Source: Beijerinckiaceae bacterium
GTDB taxonomy: Bacteria; Pseudomonadota; Alphaproteobacteria; Rhizobiales; Beijerinckiaceae
DNA: 64,000 bases
Direction: 5' to 3'
NCBI GenBank assembly: GCA_947454485.1
Contig: CANGJJ010000007.1
Location: 62,001 to 126,000 of the forward strand
Both the position numbers and the translations under genes were made by a program. Below the pieces are notes generated by a model, which saw only the letters and a program-made list of their open reading frames with translations, was not told the DNA's origin and made no database searches. Shown piece by piece: positions 37,527-46,185 of this stretch (the first letter of the stretch is position 1; the number at the start of each line of letters is the position of its first letter).

Positions 37527-37766
37527 TTAGCGGATGACGTAAGGCAGCAGGCCCAGGAAGCGGGCGCGCTTGATCGCCTGGCCCAGTTCGCGCTGCTTCT
37601 TGGCGGAAACCGCCGTGATGCGCGAGGGGACAATCTTGCCACGCTCAGAGATGTAGCGCGACAGGAGGCGAACGTCCTTGTAGTCGATCTTCGGTGCACT
37701 CGGACCCGTGAAAGGGCAGGTCTTGCGGCGACGGAAGAAGGGGCGGCGTGCAGCAGTAGCGCTCAT
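37527..37766 (-). CDS. rpsR: 30S ribosomal protein S18
   Basis: 79 residues, basic. Contains [31 protein letters not shown] and the C-terminal R-A-R-x-L-G-L-L-P-Y, the S18 signature. It overlaps the rpsF stop by one base (TAATG), so S6 and S18, which bind each other in the ribosome platform, are coupled. Confidence 0.98.
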   Translation of the reverse strand: MSATAARRPFFRRRKTCPFTGPSAPKIDYKDVRLLSRYISERGKIVPSRITAVSAKKQRELGQAIKRARFLGLLPYVIR

Positions 37767-38209
37767 TAGAACTGGCCTCCTTCAACGGCACCATCTTCAC
37801 GGGGGCGGCGGGGACGGTCGGGACGCGGGCCACGACGATCACCACGGTCGCCGCGATCACCACGATCGCCACGCTCATCGCCATCGTCACGCTTGCGCAT
37901 CATGGCCGAGGGGCCGTCTTCGTGCTCTTCAACACGCAGGGTGATGACGCGAAGAATGTCTTCGCTGATGCTCATCTGGCGTTCCATCTCGGTGATGGCT
38001 GCCGGAGGGGCATCAATGTTCATGAGAGTGAAGTGAGCCTTGCGGTTCTTCTTGATCCGGTAGGCGAGCGACTTCACGCCCCAATATTCGATCTTGCCGA
38101 TCTTGCCGCCATTCTGTTCGATGACAGCCTTGAATTGCTCCGTCATGGTCTCGACCTGCTGGGCCGTGACGTCCTGACGAGCAAGATAGATGTGCTCATA
38201 GAGAGCCAT
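37766..38209 (-). CDS. rpsF: 30S ribosomal protein S6 with charged tail
   Basis: 147 residues. The first 95 form the S6 fold ([30 protein letters not shown]). The rest is an Arg/Asp/Gly-rich tail that contains a GDR triplet repeated four times, longer than the E. coli glutamate-modified tail. Start ATG at 38209 follows AAAGG. Heads the rpsF-rpsR-DUF2232-rplI operon. Confidence 0.96.
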   Translation of the reverse strand: MALYEHIYLARQDVTAQQVETMTEQFKAVIEQNGGKIGKIEYWGVKSLAYRIKKNRKAHFTLMNIDAPPAAITEMERQMSISEDILRVITLRVEEHEDGPSAMMRKRDDGDERGDRGDRGDRGDRRGPRPDRPRRPREDGAVEGGQF

Positions 38210-38520
38210 GATCTGCCTTTCTCTGCTACGTTGAGCCTCGGCGCGGAGCCCTTCGAGCCCGGAGAAAGGCCCGACGGAAACACAATCGAAGGCGGAGACA
38301 CCGGAAGACGGATCAGATGATCCTGCGGGCAAGAGCCCGCCTCCCGTTCAGCCTCCGGCCGAAGCTATGGCCGCGTTTCTACACATTTCCCGGCCAGATG
38401 CAACCGTCCCCGCCCCTGCCCACTGTCACCAGCCCCTCTTGGCCCTACCATTGCCACATCCGCTCCGTTATAAGACCCCCGAGTCGCCGCGGCGAAGCGT
38501 GCGGCAGATGAGGCCCCCGA
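38210..38520. other. 311-base divergent gap between rpsF and cvpA
   Basis: No gene seen. On the minus strand, toward rpsF, two adjacent perfect hairpins can form: GCGGGC-TCTT-GCCCGC (6 bp) and GGATCA-TC-TGATCC (6 bp) near 38311-38340, with no T-run after either. This is where an S6:S18-binding autoregulatory leader would be expected in many bacteria. Most of the remainder is C-rich with no promoter I can assign. Confidence 0.4.
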
Positions 38521-39195
38521 ATGCCCTCCTATCTCGATCTTGGACTGATCGTTGTTGTGCTTGTGTCAGCTCTGCTGGCCATGTTGCGCGGCTTTACCCG
38601 AGAAATTCTGGCCATCGGCTCATGGATTGCCGCTGCAGCGGCGGCCTATGCCTTCCACCCCATGGGCCTTCCCTTGGTGAAGCCCTATATCGCCAAGGAC
38701 AGTATCGCGCTGGCCGTCACGGTCGCGGCGATCTTTCTGCTGACGCTGATCATCGTCTCGCTGATCACCGTGCGGATCTCAGACATCATCCTTGATTCCA
38801 AGATTGGCGCACTCGACCGCTCGCTGGGCTTTGTGTTCGGCGCTGGTCGCGGCTTTCTTCTGTGCACGATTGCTTTCGTCTTCTTCGCCTTCCTCGTCCC
38901 CGAGAAATCCTATCCGACCTGGGTGCAGGATTCGAAGACGCGGCCCTTGCTGGAGGCGACCGGCAGCTCTCTGCAAGCCATGCTGCCTGACAATCTCGAC
39001 CAGTCGCTGTCCAAGATGCTCAAGCGTGATCCCAAGGCTGGCAATGACGAGCCGCCTGCCGAGACCGAAGAGCGCCCCAGCGCACCGGCACGCCCCACCC
39101 AACAGCGAAGCCAGGCACCCGCAGGACGTCCTGACAATTCGCCGCAGAGCATTGATGCCCTCTTGAATGGGCAGGCCTCTGGAACAAGGCGTTAA
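38521..39195 (+). CDS. cvpA: CvpA family membrane protein
   Basis: 224 residues. Four N-terminal hydrophobic helices, the first with YLDLGLIVVVL and the CvpA signature RGFTREILAIGSWIAAAAAAY, and a loop with LDRSLGFVFGAGRG. The last 70 residues are a polar Pro/Gln-rich tail. In E. coli cvpA precedes purF and is needed for colicin V production; its real role in bile-salt tolerance and envelope is unsettled. Here it sits 111 bases upstream of purF. Confidence 0.93.
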   Translation: MPSYLDLGLIVVVLVSALLAMLRGFTREILAIGSWIAAAAAAYAFHPMGLPLVKPYIAKDSIALAVTVAAIFLLTLIIVSLITVRISDIILDSKIGALDRSLGFVFGAGRGFLLCTIAFVFFAFLVPEKSYPTWVQDSKTRPLLEATGSSLQAMLPDNLDQSLSKMLKRDPKAGNDEPPAETEERPSAPARPTQQRSQAPAGRPDNSPQSIDALLNGQASGTRR

Positions 39196-39305
39196 TAAAG
39201 CGTATAGAGCCCTGACAACCTTTGTTCGACGCATTATGTGTGAAGCGTTCGCAGCGACTCAGCGCGACACGCTAGCCAATGTCGGGACTAGCTAGAGGAC
39301 TTGCG

Positions 39306-40823
39306 ATGATCCACTCCAATCGCCCTGCCCCGCGTCCTGACGAGCTCAGCGAAACCTTTGCGCCTGAACCCGAAGACCTCATCGATCTCGACGCTGACCG
39401 CCTTCGTGAAGAATGCGGTGTCTTTGGCATCTTCGGTCATCCTGATGCAGCCGCCATTACGGCGCTTGGTCTTCATGCGCTCCAACACCGCGGCCAAGAG
39501 GCTGCCGGCATCGTCGCCTTCGATGGCAAGCGCTTCAGCTCGGAACGCCGCCTCGGCCTCGTGGGCGATCACTTCTCCAAGCAGAGCACGATCGAGCGTC
39601 TGCCCGGCAATGCGGCCATCGGCCATGTGCGCTATTCAACCACCGGCGAGACGATCCTGCGCAATGTGCAGCCGCTCTTTGCCGAGCTCGACAGCGGTGG
39701 TTTTGCAGTTGCCCATAACGGCAATCTCACCAATGGCATTTCGCTGCGCCGCGAATTGATCAAGCAAGGTGCGATCTATCAGTCCACCTCCGACACTGAA
39801 GTGATCTTGCATCTGGTGGCGCGCAGCCGTCGCGGTCGCATCCTCGACCGTTTCATCGAAGGTCTGCGACAGCTCGAAGGTGCTTATTCGCTCGTTGCGG
39901 TCACCAACAAGAAACTGATCGGCGTGCGCGATCCGCTGGGCATTCGCCCGCTCGTTCTGGGCGAGCTTGATGGCCATTATATTTTCGCCTCCGAGACTTG
40001 CGCCCTCGACATCATCGGCGCGCGCTTCATTCGCGATGTTGAGAATGGCGAAGTGGTGGTGATCTCCGAAAGCGGGATCGAGTCGCACAAGCCCTTCCCG
40101 CCCCAACCGATGCGCCCCTGCATCTTCGAATATATCTATTTCGCCCGTCCCGATTCCATCGTCCATGGCCGCCCGGTCTATGACGTGCGCAAAAAAATGG
40201 GCGCACAATTGGCGCTGGAATCTGGCGTCGATGCTGATGTCATTGTGCCCGTGCCGGACTCTGGTGTTCCAGCTGCGATTGGCTATGCAGCGCAGAGCGG
40301 CATTCCCTTCGAGCTTGGCATCATCCGCAATCACTATGTCGGGCGCACCTTCATTCAGCCCACACAATCAATCCGTGAATTGGGCGTGCGCCTGAAGCAC
40401 AGCGCCAATCGCTCGGTCGTCAAGAACAAGCGCATCGTCCTCATTGACGATTCCATTGTGCGCGGCACGACCTCTGTGAAGATCGTACAGATGATGCGCG
40501 ATGCTGGTGCCAAGGAGGTGCATTTCCGCATCTCCTCACCGCCCATCACCCATCCCGATTATTACGGCATCGACACGCCCAGCCGCGAGAAGCTTCTGGC
40601 CGCCACTCATTCGCTCGAAGAGATGCGCCGCTATATCGGCTGTGACTCACTCGCCTTCTTGTCGGTGGACGGTATTTACAAGGCCATGGGTGAGACCGAG
40701 CGCAATGCTGCGCGTCCGCAATTCACCGACCATTGCTTCACCGGCGACTATCCCACCACGCTCACCGATATTTCGGGCGAGAATGCGCGCAGCCAGCTTT
40801 CGCTGCTCGCTGAGACGGCATAA
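39306..40823 (+). CDS. purF: Amidophosphoribosyltransferase
   Basis: Commits PRPP to purine synthesis. 505 residues. An N-terminal propeptide of 36 residues precedes the nucleophile Cys37 (EECGVFGIFG), which would be exposed by self-cleavage. Glutaminase motifs GHVRYSTTG and NGNLTN, and the PRPP loop VLIDDSIVRGTTS, are intact. ATG at 39306 follows GAGGA. An SDR gene starts 9 bases after it. Confidence 0.97.
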   Translation: MIHSNRPAPRPDELSETFAPEPEDLIDLDADRLREECGVFGIFGHPDAAAITALGLHALQHRGQEAAGIVAFDGKRFSSERRLGLVGDHFSKQSTIERLPGNAAIGHVRYSTTGETILRNVQPLFAELDSGGFAVAHNGNLTNGISLRRELIKQGAIYQSTSDTEVILHLVARSRRGRILDRFIEGLRQLEGAYSLVAVTNKKLIGVRDPLGIRPLVLGELDGHYIFASETCALDIIGARFIRDVENGEVVVISESGIESHKPFPPQPMRPCIFEYIYFARPDSIVHGRPVYDVRKKMGAQLALESGVDADVIVPVPDSGVPAAIGYAAQSGIPFELGIIRNHYVGRTFIQPTQSIRELGVRLKHSANRSVVKNKRIVLIDDSIVRGTTSVKIVQMMRDAGAKEVHFRISSPPITHPDYYGIDTPSREKLLAATHSLEEMRRYIGCDSLAFLSVDGIYKAMGETERNAARPQFTDHCFTGDYPTTLTDISGENARSQLSLLAETA

Positions 40824-40832
40824 GCCAAGCAC

Positions 40833-41582
40833 ATGGCAAAGTCTCTCGAAGGTCGCATCGCAGTTGTCACCGGCGCATCGCGCGGCATTGGCCGTGCCGT
40901 CGCGCTCGAACTTGCACGCGAAGGCGCGCATGTCGTCGCGCTCGCCCGCACACAAGGTGCACTGGAAGAGCTTGACGACGAGATCCGCGCATCGGGCGGC
41001 GAGGCGACACTCGCTCCTTGCGACTTAAAAGATTTTGATGCGCTCGACCGTTTGGGCGGCGCGATTTATGAACGCTGGAAGAAGCTCGACATTGTCATCG
41101 GCAATGCAGGCATTCTGGGTCCCATCACGCCGCTCGCCCATGTTGATCCGCCGAACTGGGACAATGTGCTCGCGATTAATGTGACCGCAAATTATCGCCT
41201 CATCCGCTCGCTGGATCCTTTGCTGCGCGCCTCTGATGCGGGCCGCGCGATTTTCATCACATCGGGTGCTGGCAACAAGGCCGTGCTGAGCGCCTATCGC
41301 GGTCCCTATGCGGTCTCCAAAGCTGCGCTGGATGCGATTGCGCGCACCTATGCGGCCGAGACCGCCAATACATCGCCTGTGAAAGTCATGCTCTCCAATC
41401 CCGGCCCGCTGCGCACCAAGATGCGCGCGGCTGTGATGCCGGGTGAAGATCCGATGACGCTGCCCACACCCGAAGACTATGCGCCCAAGATCGTGCGCAT
41501 GTGCCGTCCTGATTGGGATGTGACGGGCAAGCTCTACGACTTCCCCTCAGACAGTATCAAGAGCTTCCAAGGGCCAGCCTGA
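40833..41582 (+). CDS. SDR family NAD(P)-dependent oxidoreductase
   Basis: 249 residues of the classical short-chain dehydrogenase family. Cofactor motif VTGASRGIGRAV and NAG (IGNAGILG), the Ser and Tyr-x3-Lys active site (ITSGAGNK, GPYAVSKAALD). The substrate is unknown. It is 9 bases from purF, an arrangement kept in many Rhizobiales, but no role in purine synthesis is evident. Stop directly adjacent to the convergent der stop. Confidence 0.92.
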   Translation: MAKSLEGRIAVVTGASRGIGRAVALELAREGAHVVALARTQGALEELDDEIRASGGEATLAPCDLKDFDALDRLGGAIYERWKKLDIVIGNAGILGPITPLAHVDPPNWDNVLAINVTANYRLIRSLDPLLRASDAGRAIFITSGAGNKAVLSAYRGPYAVSKAALDAIARTYAAETANTSPVKVMLSNPGPLRTKMRAAVMPGEDPMTLPTPEDYAPKIVRMCRPDWDVTGKLYDFPSDSIKSFQGPA

Positions 41583-43007
41583 TCAGTAGATCTTGCGGCC
41601 GCCCTTATCGAAGGGGTTCTTGGAATTGCGCTTGGAGATGCGGATCGGCACGCCCTTCAAACCAAAGGTCTCACGCAGACCATTGATGAGGAAGCGTTCA
41701 TAGCTCGTAGGCAAAGCATCGAGCTGATTGCCGAACATCACAAAATGCGGCGGGCGCGCTTTGGGCTGCGTCATATAGCGAATTTTGATGCGCCAACCCG
41801 ACACAGCAGGCGGCGGCGTCTTTTCGATAACAGGCGCCAACCAACGATTGAGACGGCCCGTCGAAATGCGGATGTTCCAGGTCTCGTGAACTTTGAGAAT
41901 GGCATCCATCAATTTTTCAACACCGCGACCGGTCAAACCTGACACAGGCACAACAGGTGTGCCTCTGACTTGCGGCAAGAGACGATCGGCCTCTTCGCGC
42001 AGCTCTTTCAAGCGCAGATCCTGATTGGGCACCAGATCCCATTTGTTCAACCCGATCACAAGGCCACGGCCTTCGCGCGCGACAATGTCGACAATGGTCA
42101 GGTCCTGCTTCTCAAAGGGGATCGTTGCATCAAGCAATACAACAACCACTTCGGCAAAACGAACAGCGCGCAAAGCATCCGCTGCAGCAAGCTTCTCGAG
42201 CTTGCCCTGCACATTGGCGCGCTTGCGCAGACCCGCCGTGTCAAACATCTTCATCTTGCGTTCGCTGCCATCGCGCAGCGTCCACTGGAATTCGACGGCG
42301 ATACTGTCGCGCGTAATGCCAGCCTCGGGGCCGGTCAGCAAACGGTCAGCGCCAAGGATGCGATTGAGCAAGGTTGATTTGCCAGCATTGGGACGACCCA
42401 CAACCGCCACACGCAGCGGCTTGCTGATATCAAGCTCGGTGCCATCTTCCTCTTCATCAAAGACGGGGCGCTCACCCTCTTCTTCTTCGATCTCGGCAGG
42501 CAGCGCTGTCTCTTCAGGCAGAGCCTCGCGCAGCGCATCATAAATTTCGTTGATGCCCTCGCCATGTTCGGCTGACAGAGGAATGGGCGTGCCAAGGCCA
42601 AGCGTATAGGCCTCGATGGCACCTGCATCGCCCTGTTTGCCTTCAGCCTTGTTGGCCAGAAGCATGATGGGCTTGCCAGAGCGGCGCACGAGCTGGGCGA
42701 AATAACGATCGGTCGGCACAATGCCAATGCGCGCATCGATCATGAAGAAGATCGCATCGGCTTGATCAATGGCGGCTTCTGTTTGCGCGCGCATACGGCC
42801 AGAGAGCGAGGCTTGATCGCCCTCCTCAAGGCCCGCCGTGTCGATGACGGTGAAATTGAGATCGGCAATGCGCGCCTCGCCCTCGCGACGATCACGCGTC
42901 ACGCCGGGCTGATCATCCACCAGCGCGAGCTTCTTGCCGACGAGCCTGTTGAACAGGGTCGACTTGCCCACATTGGGACGACCGATAATGGCAACGGTGA
43001 AAGTCAT
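41583..43007 (-). CDS. der: GTPase Der (EngA), 50S ribosome assembly
   Basis: 474 residues with two G domains: [18 protein letters not shown] and NKAEG in the first, [19 protein letters not shown] and NKWD in the second, then the KH-like C-terminal domain. A 30-residue acidic linker (about 160-185, [15 protein letters not shown]) joins the G domains. Ribosome biogenesis factor. The YfgM-like gene lies 32 bases upstream, the same pairing as yfgM-yfgL-der in other proteobacteria. Confidence 0.97.
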   Translation of the reverse strand: MTFTVAIIGRPNVGKSTLFNRLVGKKLALVDDQPGVTRDRREGEARIADLNFTVIDTAGLEEGDQASLSGRMRAQTEAAIDQADAIFFMIDARIGIVPTDRYFAQLVRRSGKPIMLLANKAEGKQGDAGAIEAYTLGLGTPIPLSAEHGEGINEIYDALREALPEETALPAEIEEEEGERPVFDEEEDGTELDISKPLRVAVVGRPNAGKSTLLNRILGADRLLTGPEAGITRDSIAVEFQWTLRDGSERKMKMFDTAGLRKRANVQGKLEKLAAADALRAVRFAEVVVVLLDATIPFEKQDLTIVDIVAREGRGLVIGLNKWDLVPNQDLRLKELREEADRLLPQVRGTPVVPVSGLTGRGVEKLMDAILKVHETWNIRISTGRLNRWLAPVIEKTPPPAVSGWRIKIRYMTQPKARPPHFVMFGNQLDALPTSYERFLINGLRETFGLKGVPIRISKRNSKNPFDKGGRKIY

Positions 43008-43039
43008 GGACCCTTAACTTCAGCAAAACTGCAGAGCAA

Positions 43040-43693
43040 TCAGCGCGACTTTGCGCCAGCCACGAGCCCCAGCAAGGTTTCAGCACGCTGGCGCATGGCG
43101 GCGGGCGCCTGCACGTCAACAACGATCTCATCGAGCCAGCGCGCAGCCGCGTCGTAATCTTTCGCCTTCAAAGCCGCATAGCCCAGAAGCTCGCGCGCAC
43201 TGTTGCGGAAGGGGGCGCCTGCTTTGGTGAGCGGCTCAAGGCGCTGCTTGATTTCAGCTGCATCCGCATCATCCAGACGCAGCATGGCCGCACGCAGACG
43301 CGCCACATCCTGCAACAAGGCAGGGACTGTGCTGTCAGCGGCGATCACATCATAGATCGACACGGCTTTGGGAACGTCAGTGGCCGCCACCTCAGCCGCC
43401 CCGCGCAGACGCGAGAGCAGCGCATAGCCCTTGGGGCCTTGCTTGATCAGATCCTGAAAGGCGCTGTCGGCATCAGCCGGCTTGTTTTCGCGCGACAGGG
43501 CGAGCGCGGCCTCAAAGCGAGCGCCTGCGGCTTCAGCCTCAGCCCGCTGGCGGTCGGTGTAAAAGCGCCATGCGCCTGCAGCCGCAACAATGAGCACGGC
43601 GAGCGCGAGGAACAGGTTCTGGTACTTCTTCCAGAACAGCAGCGCCTGATCGCGGCGGACTTCTTCATCCACTTCGCGGAAAATATCAGCCAT
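43040..43693 (-). CDS. YfgM/TPR-like membrane-anchored protein
   Basis: 217 residues. One N-terminal transmembrane helix (about 25-43) with cytoplasmic MADIFREVDEEVRRDQALLFWKKY before it, then a helical TPR-like periplasmic domain (AFQDLIKQGPKGYALLSRLRGA and similar repeats). In E. coli YfgM associates with SecYEG and PpiD. Start ATG at 43693; upstream in-frame sequence is not similar to the family. Same strand as der. Confidence 0.9.
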   Translation of the reverse strand: MADIFREVDEEVRRDQALLFWKKYQNLFLALAVLIVAAAGAWRFYTDRQRAEAEAAGARFEAALALSRENKPADADSAFQDLIKQGPKGYALLSRLRGAAEVAATDVPKAVSIYDVIAADSTVPALLQDVARLRAAMLRLDDADAAEIKQRLEPLTKAGAPFRNSARELLGYAALKAKDYDAAARWLDEIVVDVQAPAAMRQRAETLLGLVAGAKSR

Positions 43694-43959
43694 GGTCGGT
43701 GTCTTTCTGGCGGCCAATCGAATGATCCGGTCGGTTAGCACGCATAGGCCCAGAAGGCGAGACTTAGTTGAATCTGGGCGGCCAAGCTGGCCCTTTTCGG
43801 GCGCAAAGGAGCACACCAGCGCCAAATCTGAGGCCCTGAGGCCCCATTCCCAGACGAAGCCCGCTGGAGCCAACCCAGCCTCTGGGCCCCCGCCTTTTGA
43901 TGGGGCGGGCCCTCACCCCCCCACCATGGGCCTGGCATCGCTCACGCAAAGCTGACGAA

Positions 43960-44085
43960 ACAGTGAGGTGATCTGAGGGAAAATTCCTGCGTAATAACCA
44001 CAGGCACTCCTCCCGTTTGCCTTTGCCTTCTCCGCGCCATGGGGCTTTTCCCCCTTAGTCCCTGGCGCGGAGTTTTTCATTTTTT
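43960..44085 (+). ncRNA. Candidate trans-acting sRNA of the mmgR / alpha-r8 type
   Basis: A 380-base gap with no plus-strand gene ends in a strong plus-strand terminator at 44030-44085, so something must be transcribed toward it. Just before it is TTCCTGCG-loop-CACAGG, a small hairpin, followed by an unpaired CTCCTCCCGTTT at about 44007-44018, an anti-Shine-Dalgarno sequence. A CCUCCC loop ahead of a terminator is typical of the rhizobial alpha-r8 (MmgR) sRNAs, as far as I recall them. The family assignment rests on memory; the 5' end is a guess. Confidence 0.5.
44030..44085 (+). terminator. Strong rho-independent terminator of the sRNA candidate
   Basis: Ten-base stem CTCCGCGCCA (44030-44039) with TGGCGCGGAG (44063-44072), an internal GGGG/CCCC hairpin, then TTTTT-CA-TTTTTT. 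It points to the right; on the other strand it lacks a T-run, so it is not for the yffB-like gene whose stop it overlaps at 44077-44079. Confidence 0.9.
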
Positions 44086-44430
44086 GACCTGCGCCGCATA
44101 GATCTCGGGCTTGAAGCCGATGATCAACTGGCCCTCCCCCTCCAGAACCGGACGCTTGATCATGCTGGGTTGCGCCACCATGAGCTTGATCGCCTTGGCC
44201 GCCGTCAGCCCCTCGCGCTCTGCCTCGGGCAATTTGCGGAAAGTGGTGCCAGCGCGGTTGAGCACCGTCTCCCAGCCCGCCTCCTTCACCCAGCCTTTCA
44301 CCTTGGCCTCCGTGATCCCGGAGGCTTTATAATCGTGGAAGTCATAGGCGACGCCTTTGGCATCGAGCCAGCTGCGCGCCTTCTTCATCGTGTCACAGGC
44401 TTTGATCCCGTACAGCGTGCGATTAGCCAT
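44077..44430 (-). CDS. YffB/Spx-type thioredoxin-fold protein (ArsC family)
   Basis: 117 residues of the ArsC/Spx superfamily, closest in layout to E. coli YffB. It has YGIKACDTMKKARSWLDAKG, TTFRKLPE and SMIKRPVLE. Only one cysteine (Cys11) occurs in the CDTM position, so a CXXC redox switch is absent. YffB is thought to be a GSH-dependent thiol reductase. An arsenate reductase name would be unsafe. Confidence 0.9.
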   Translation of the reverse strand: MANRTLYGIKACDTMKKARSWLDAKGVAYDFHDYKASGITEAKVKGWVKEAGWETVLNRAGTTFRKLPEAEREGLTAAKAIKLMVAQPSMIKRPVLEGEGQLIIGFKPEIYAAQVKK

Positions 44431-44490
44431 GTCGAAACTCCCCTGCAGTCAGTTTGGCGGGCGCGCCCCCGATTGACCCACACATCCATA

Positions 44491-44537
44491 CAGCTAAGCT
44501 GACGTCGACACCAAAAATCAGCTAAGCCAATGGCTTG
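44491..44537. promoter_or_regulatory. Repeat-rich operator-like region before the methyltransferase operon
   Basis: CAGCT-A-AGCTG (44491-44501) is a perfect palindrome; CAGCTAAGCC (44519-44528) repeats its left part 28 bases away; and AAGCCA-A-TGGCTT (44525-44537) is a second perfect palindrome. Their order upstream of the 44563 start suggests a regulator-binding region. No regulator gene is adjacent. Confidence 0.35.
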
Positions 44538-44562
44538 GACATTCAAAAGAGGACGGCCTGTG

Positions 44563-45270
44563 ATGGGCGATTATACGAATATGTCGCCTTACTACGATGT
44601 CATCATGACGTCGGGCTACTACGACTATGCTGAAATCGTCGATGATCTTTCCAGCTATGGCCCCTTCTCCAGCATTCTGGAAATCGGCTGCGGCACCGGC
44701 CTCATTCTTGAAGAACTCGGCCGCCGCGCGACCGGCGCGCAGATCAAAGGCATTGATTTGACGCAGGCCATGTTGGTTCAGGCGCAGGAGCGTTTGAGCC
44801 CCTTCCCCCAAATCAGTGTCGAAGAGCAAAATGTCGTCGAACTCAAGCTGCCGCGCAGCTATCAGGCTGCCTTCTCCTATGGCGGCGTTTGGTACTTCGT
44901 GCTCGATGGCGACAAAGAGCCGACGATGGTGAGCCATATTTCTGCGGATGCCCCCAATCGTGAAGGGCTCAAAAAGCTCGCTGCCCATATTGAACCGGGC
45001 GGCATGTTGTTGCTGGGAACGCAAGGCCCGCATTTCGATTATGAAAAGCCCGTCTCTAACGGCATGACCTATGCGCAGAAGATAGAACCGTCTGATCACG
45101 GCTTCACCAAGCACTATTATCTGATCGACGATGGCCGCAAAGTCATGGACCAGACCATCGACTATCGCACCTATTCATGGGCGCAGACGCTTGATCTGCT
45201 GGGCGCCCTCGGCTTCACCTATCAGCCGCGTGAAGGGGCCCGCAAATTTCTGGCCTTCAAAAAGGCCTGA
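44563..45270 (+). CDS. SAM-dependent class I methyltransferase
   Basis: 235 residues. The N-terminus has MGDYTNMSPYYDVIM, then motif I LEIGCGTGLILEEL, GIDLTQAMLVQAQE (motif for the adenine pocket) and SYGGVWYFVLDG. It carries a mostly cytoplasmic Rossmann fold and a long C-terminal region. The substrate cannot be read. ATG at 44563 follows GAGG by nine bases; the earlier in-frame ATG at 44530 has no ribosome site. It opens a three-gene operon with a beta-hydroxyacid dehydrogenase and an aminotransferase. Confidence 0.85.
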   Translation: MGDYTNMSPYYDVIMTSGYYDYAEIVDDLSSYGPFSSILEIGCGTGLILEELGRRATGAQIKGIDLTQAMLVQAQERLSPFPQISVEEQNVVELKLPRSYQAAFSYGGVWYFVLDGDKEPTMVSHISADAPNREGLKKLAAHIEPGGMLLLGTQGPHFDYEKPVSNGMTYAQKIEPSDHGFTKHYYLIDDGRKVMDQTIDYRTYSWAQTLDLLGALGFTYQPREGARKFLAFKKA

Positions 45271-45276
45271 GCGGGG

Positions 45277-46185
45277 ATGAGCCAACCTAAAATTCTCTTC
45301 ATCGGCACTGGCAATATGGGCAATCCCATTGCTGCCAATCTCATCACGGCTGGCTATGAGCTGACTTTGGCTGATCGTGATCCAGCCAAATTCGGCAATC
45401 TCCTCGCCTTGGGTGCGCGCGCTGCCACTGATCTGCTGCAAGAAGCCGCGCAAACTGATCTTGTCTTTCTCTCCCTCCCCGGCCCGCCGCAGGTTGAGCA
45501 TGTCTTGTTCACGCAAGGGGTGCTGGGTGCGATGAAGCCGGGTGCTGGCTTGATCGACACAACCACAAGCTCGGTTGAACTTGCCCGCCGCATTAGTGCA
45601 GAGGCCAGCACTCGGAAGATCAATTATCTCGAAGCGCCCGTCACCAATGCGATTGATGGGGCGCGCGAAGGTCGGCTTGGTATTTTCGCCGCTGGCGACA
45701 AAGCGGTCTATGAGACCTATCTGCCGCTTTTTAACGTAATCGGTGAAAAGATTTTCCATGTTGGCCCACATGGCAATGGCGCAACCGTGAAGCTCATCAC
45801 CAATCTGCTCTGGTTTGTTCATGCCGCCGCCATTGGCGAGGGTTTGATGCTGGGTGCCAAGGCTGGCATTCCACTTGATGTGGTCGCAGCTGCCATCCAA
45901 TCGAGCGCGGGCCAGTCATGGGTGAGTGACCACGACATCCCCTCCATCTTTGCCGGGCATTATGACCCCAGCTTTTCGCTTGATCTGTGCTGCAAGGATC
46001 TTGGCCTTGCGCAAGAGATTGCCAGCGAACAAGGTGTCACTTTGAAAATGGGTGCGCTGGCGCGCGAGCTTTTCGAGACGGCGCGCAAGACCTATGGCGG
46101 CGATGCGGCAGAACTCCATGTCGTGCGCCTGATCGAAGAACAAGCGGGCCTCTTGCTACGCCCGCCTCATGGTGAGCCGCTATGA
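45277..46185 (+). CDS. Beta-hydroxyacid dehydrogenase family (3-hydroxyisobutyrate type)
   Basis: 302 residues of the HIBADH/6PGDH superfamily: NAD-binding FIGTGNMGNPIAANL at the N-terminus, then the substrate-binding EAPVTNAIDGARE (normally GG), catalytic Lys in GPHGNGATVKLITNLL and the KDLGLA motif (CCKDLGLAQE). The usual GG-x-x-GA-x-x-G substrate loop is altered to TNAIDGARE, so the substrate may differ from hydroxyisobutyrate. It starts 6 bases after the methyltransferase and overlaps the aminotransferase by 4 bases. Confidence 0.9.
   Translation: MSQPKILFIGTGNMGNPIAANLITAGYELTLADRDPAKFGNLLALGARAATDLLQEAAQTDLVFLSLPGPPQVEHVLFTQGVLGAMKPGAGLIDTTTSSVELARRISAEASTRKINYLEAPVTNAIDGAREGRLGIFAAGDKAVYETYLPLFNVIGEKIFHVGPHGNGATVKLITNLLWFVHAAAIGEGLMLGAKAGIPLDVVAAAIQSSAGQSWVSDHDIPSIFAGHYDPSFSLDLCCKDLGLAQEIASEQGVTLKMGALARELFETARKTYGGDAAELHVVRLIEEQAGLLLRPPHGEPL

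Noticed and set aside
37527..38209. Repetitive GATCACCACG-like DNA in the S6 tail as a CRISPR or tandem-repeat element
   Set aside because: The repeats are in frame and encode the GDR triplets of the S6 C-terminus, so they are coding repeats.
44077..44430. Arsenate reductase name for the ArsC-fold protein
   Set aside because: The sequence follows E. coli YffB rather than ArsC; there is no arsenic operon nearby.
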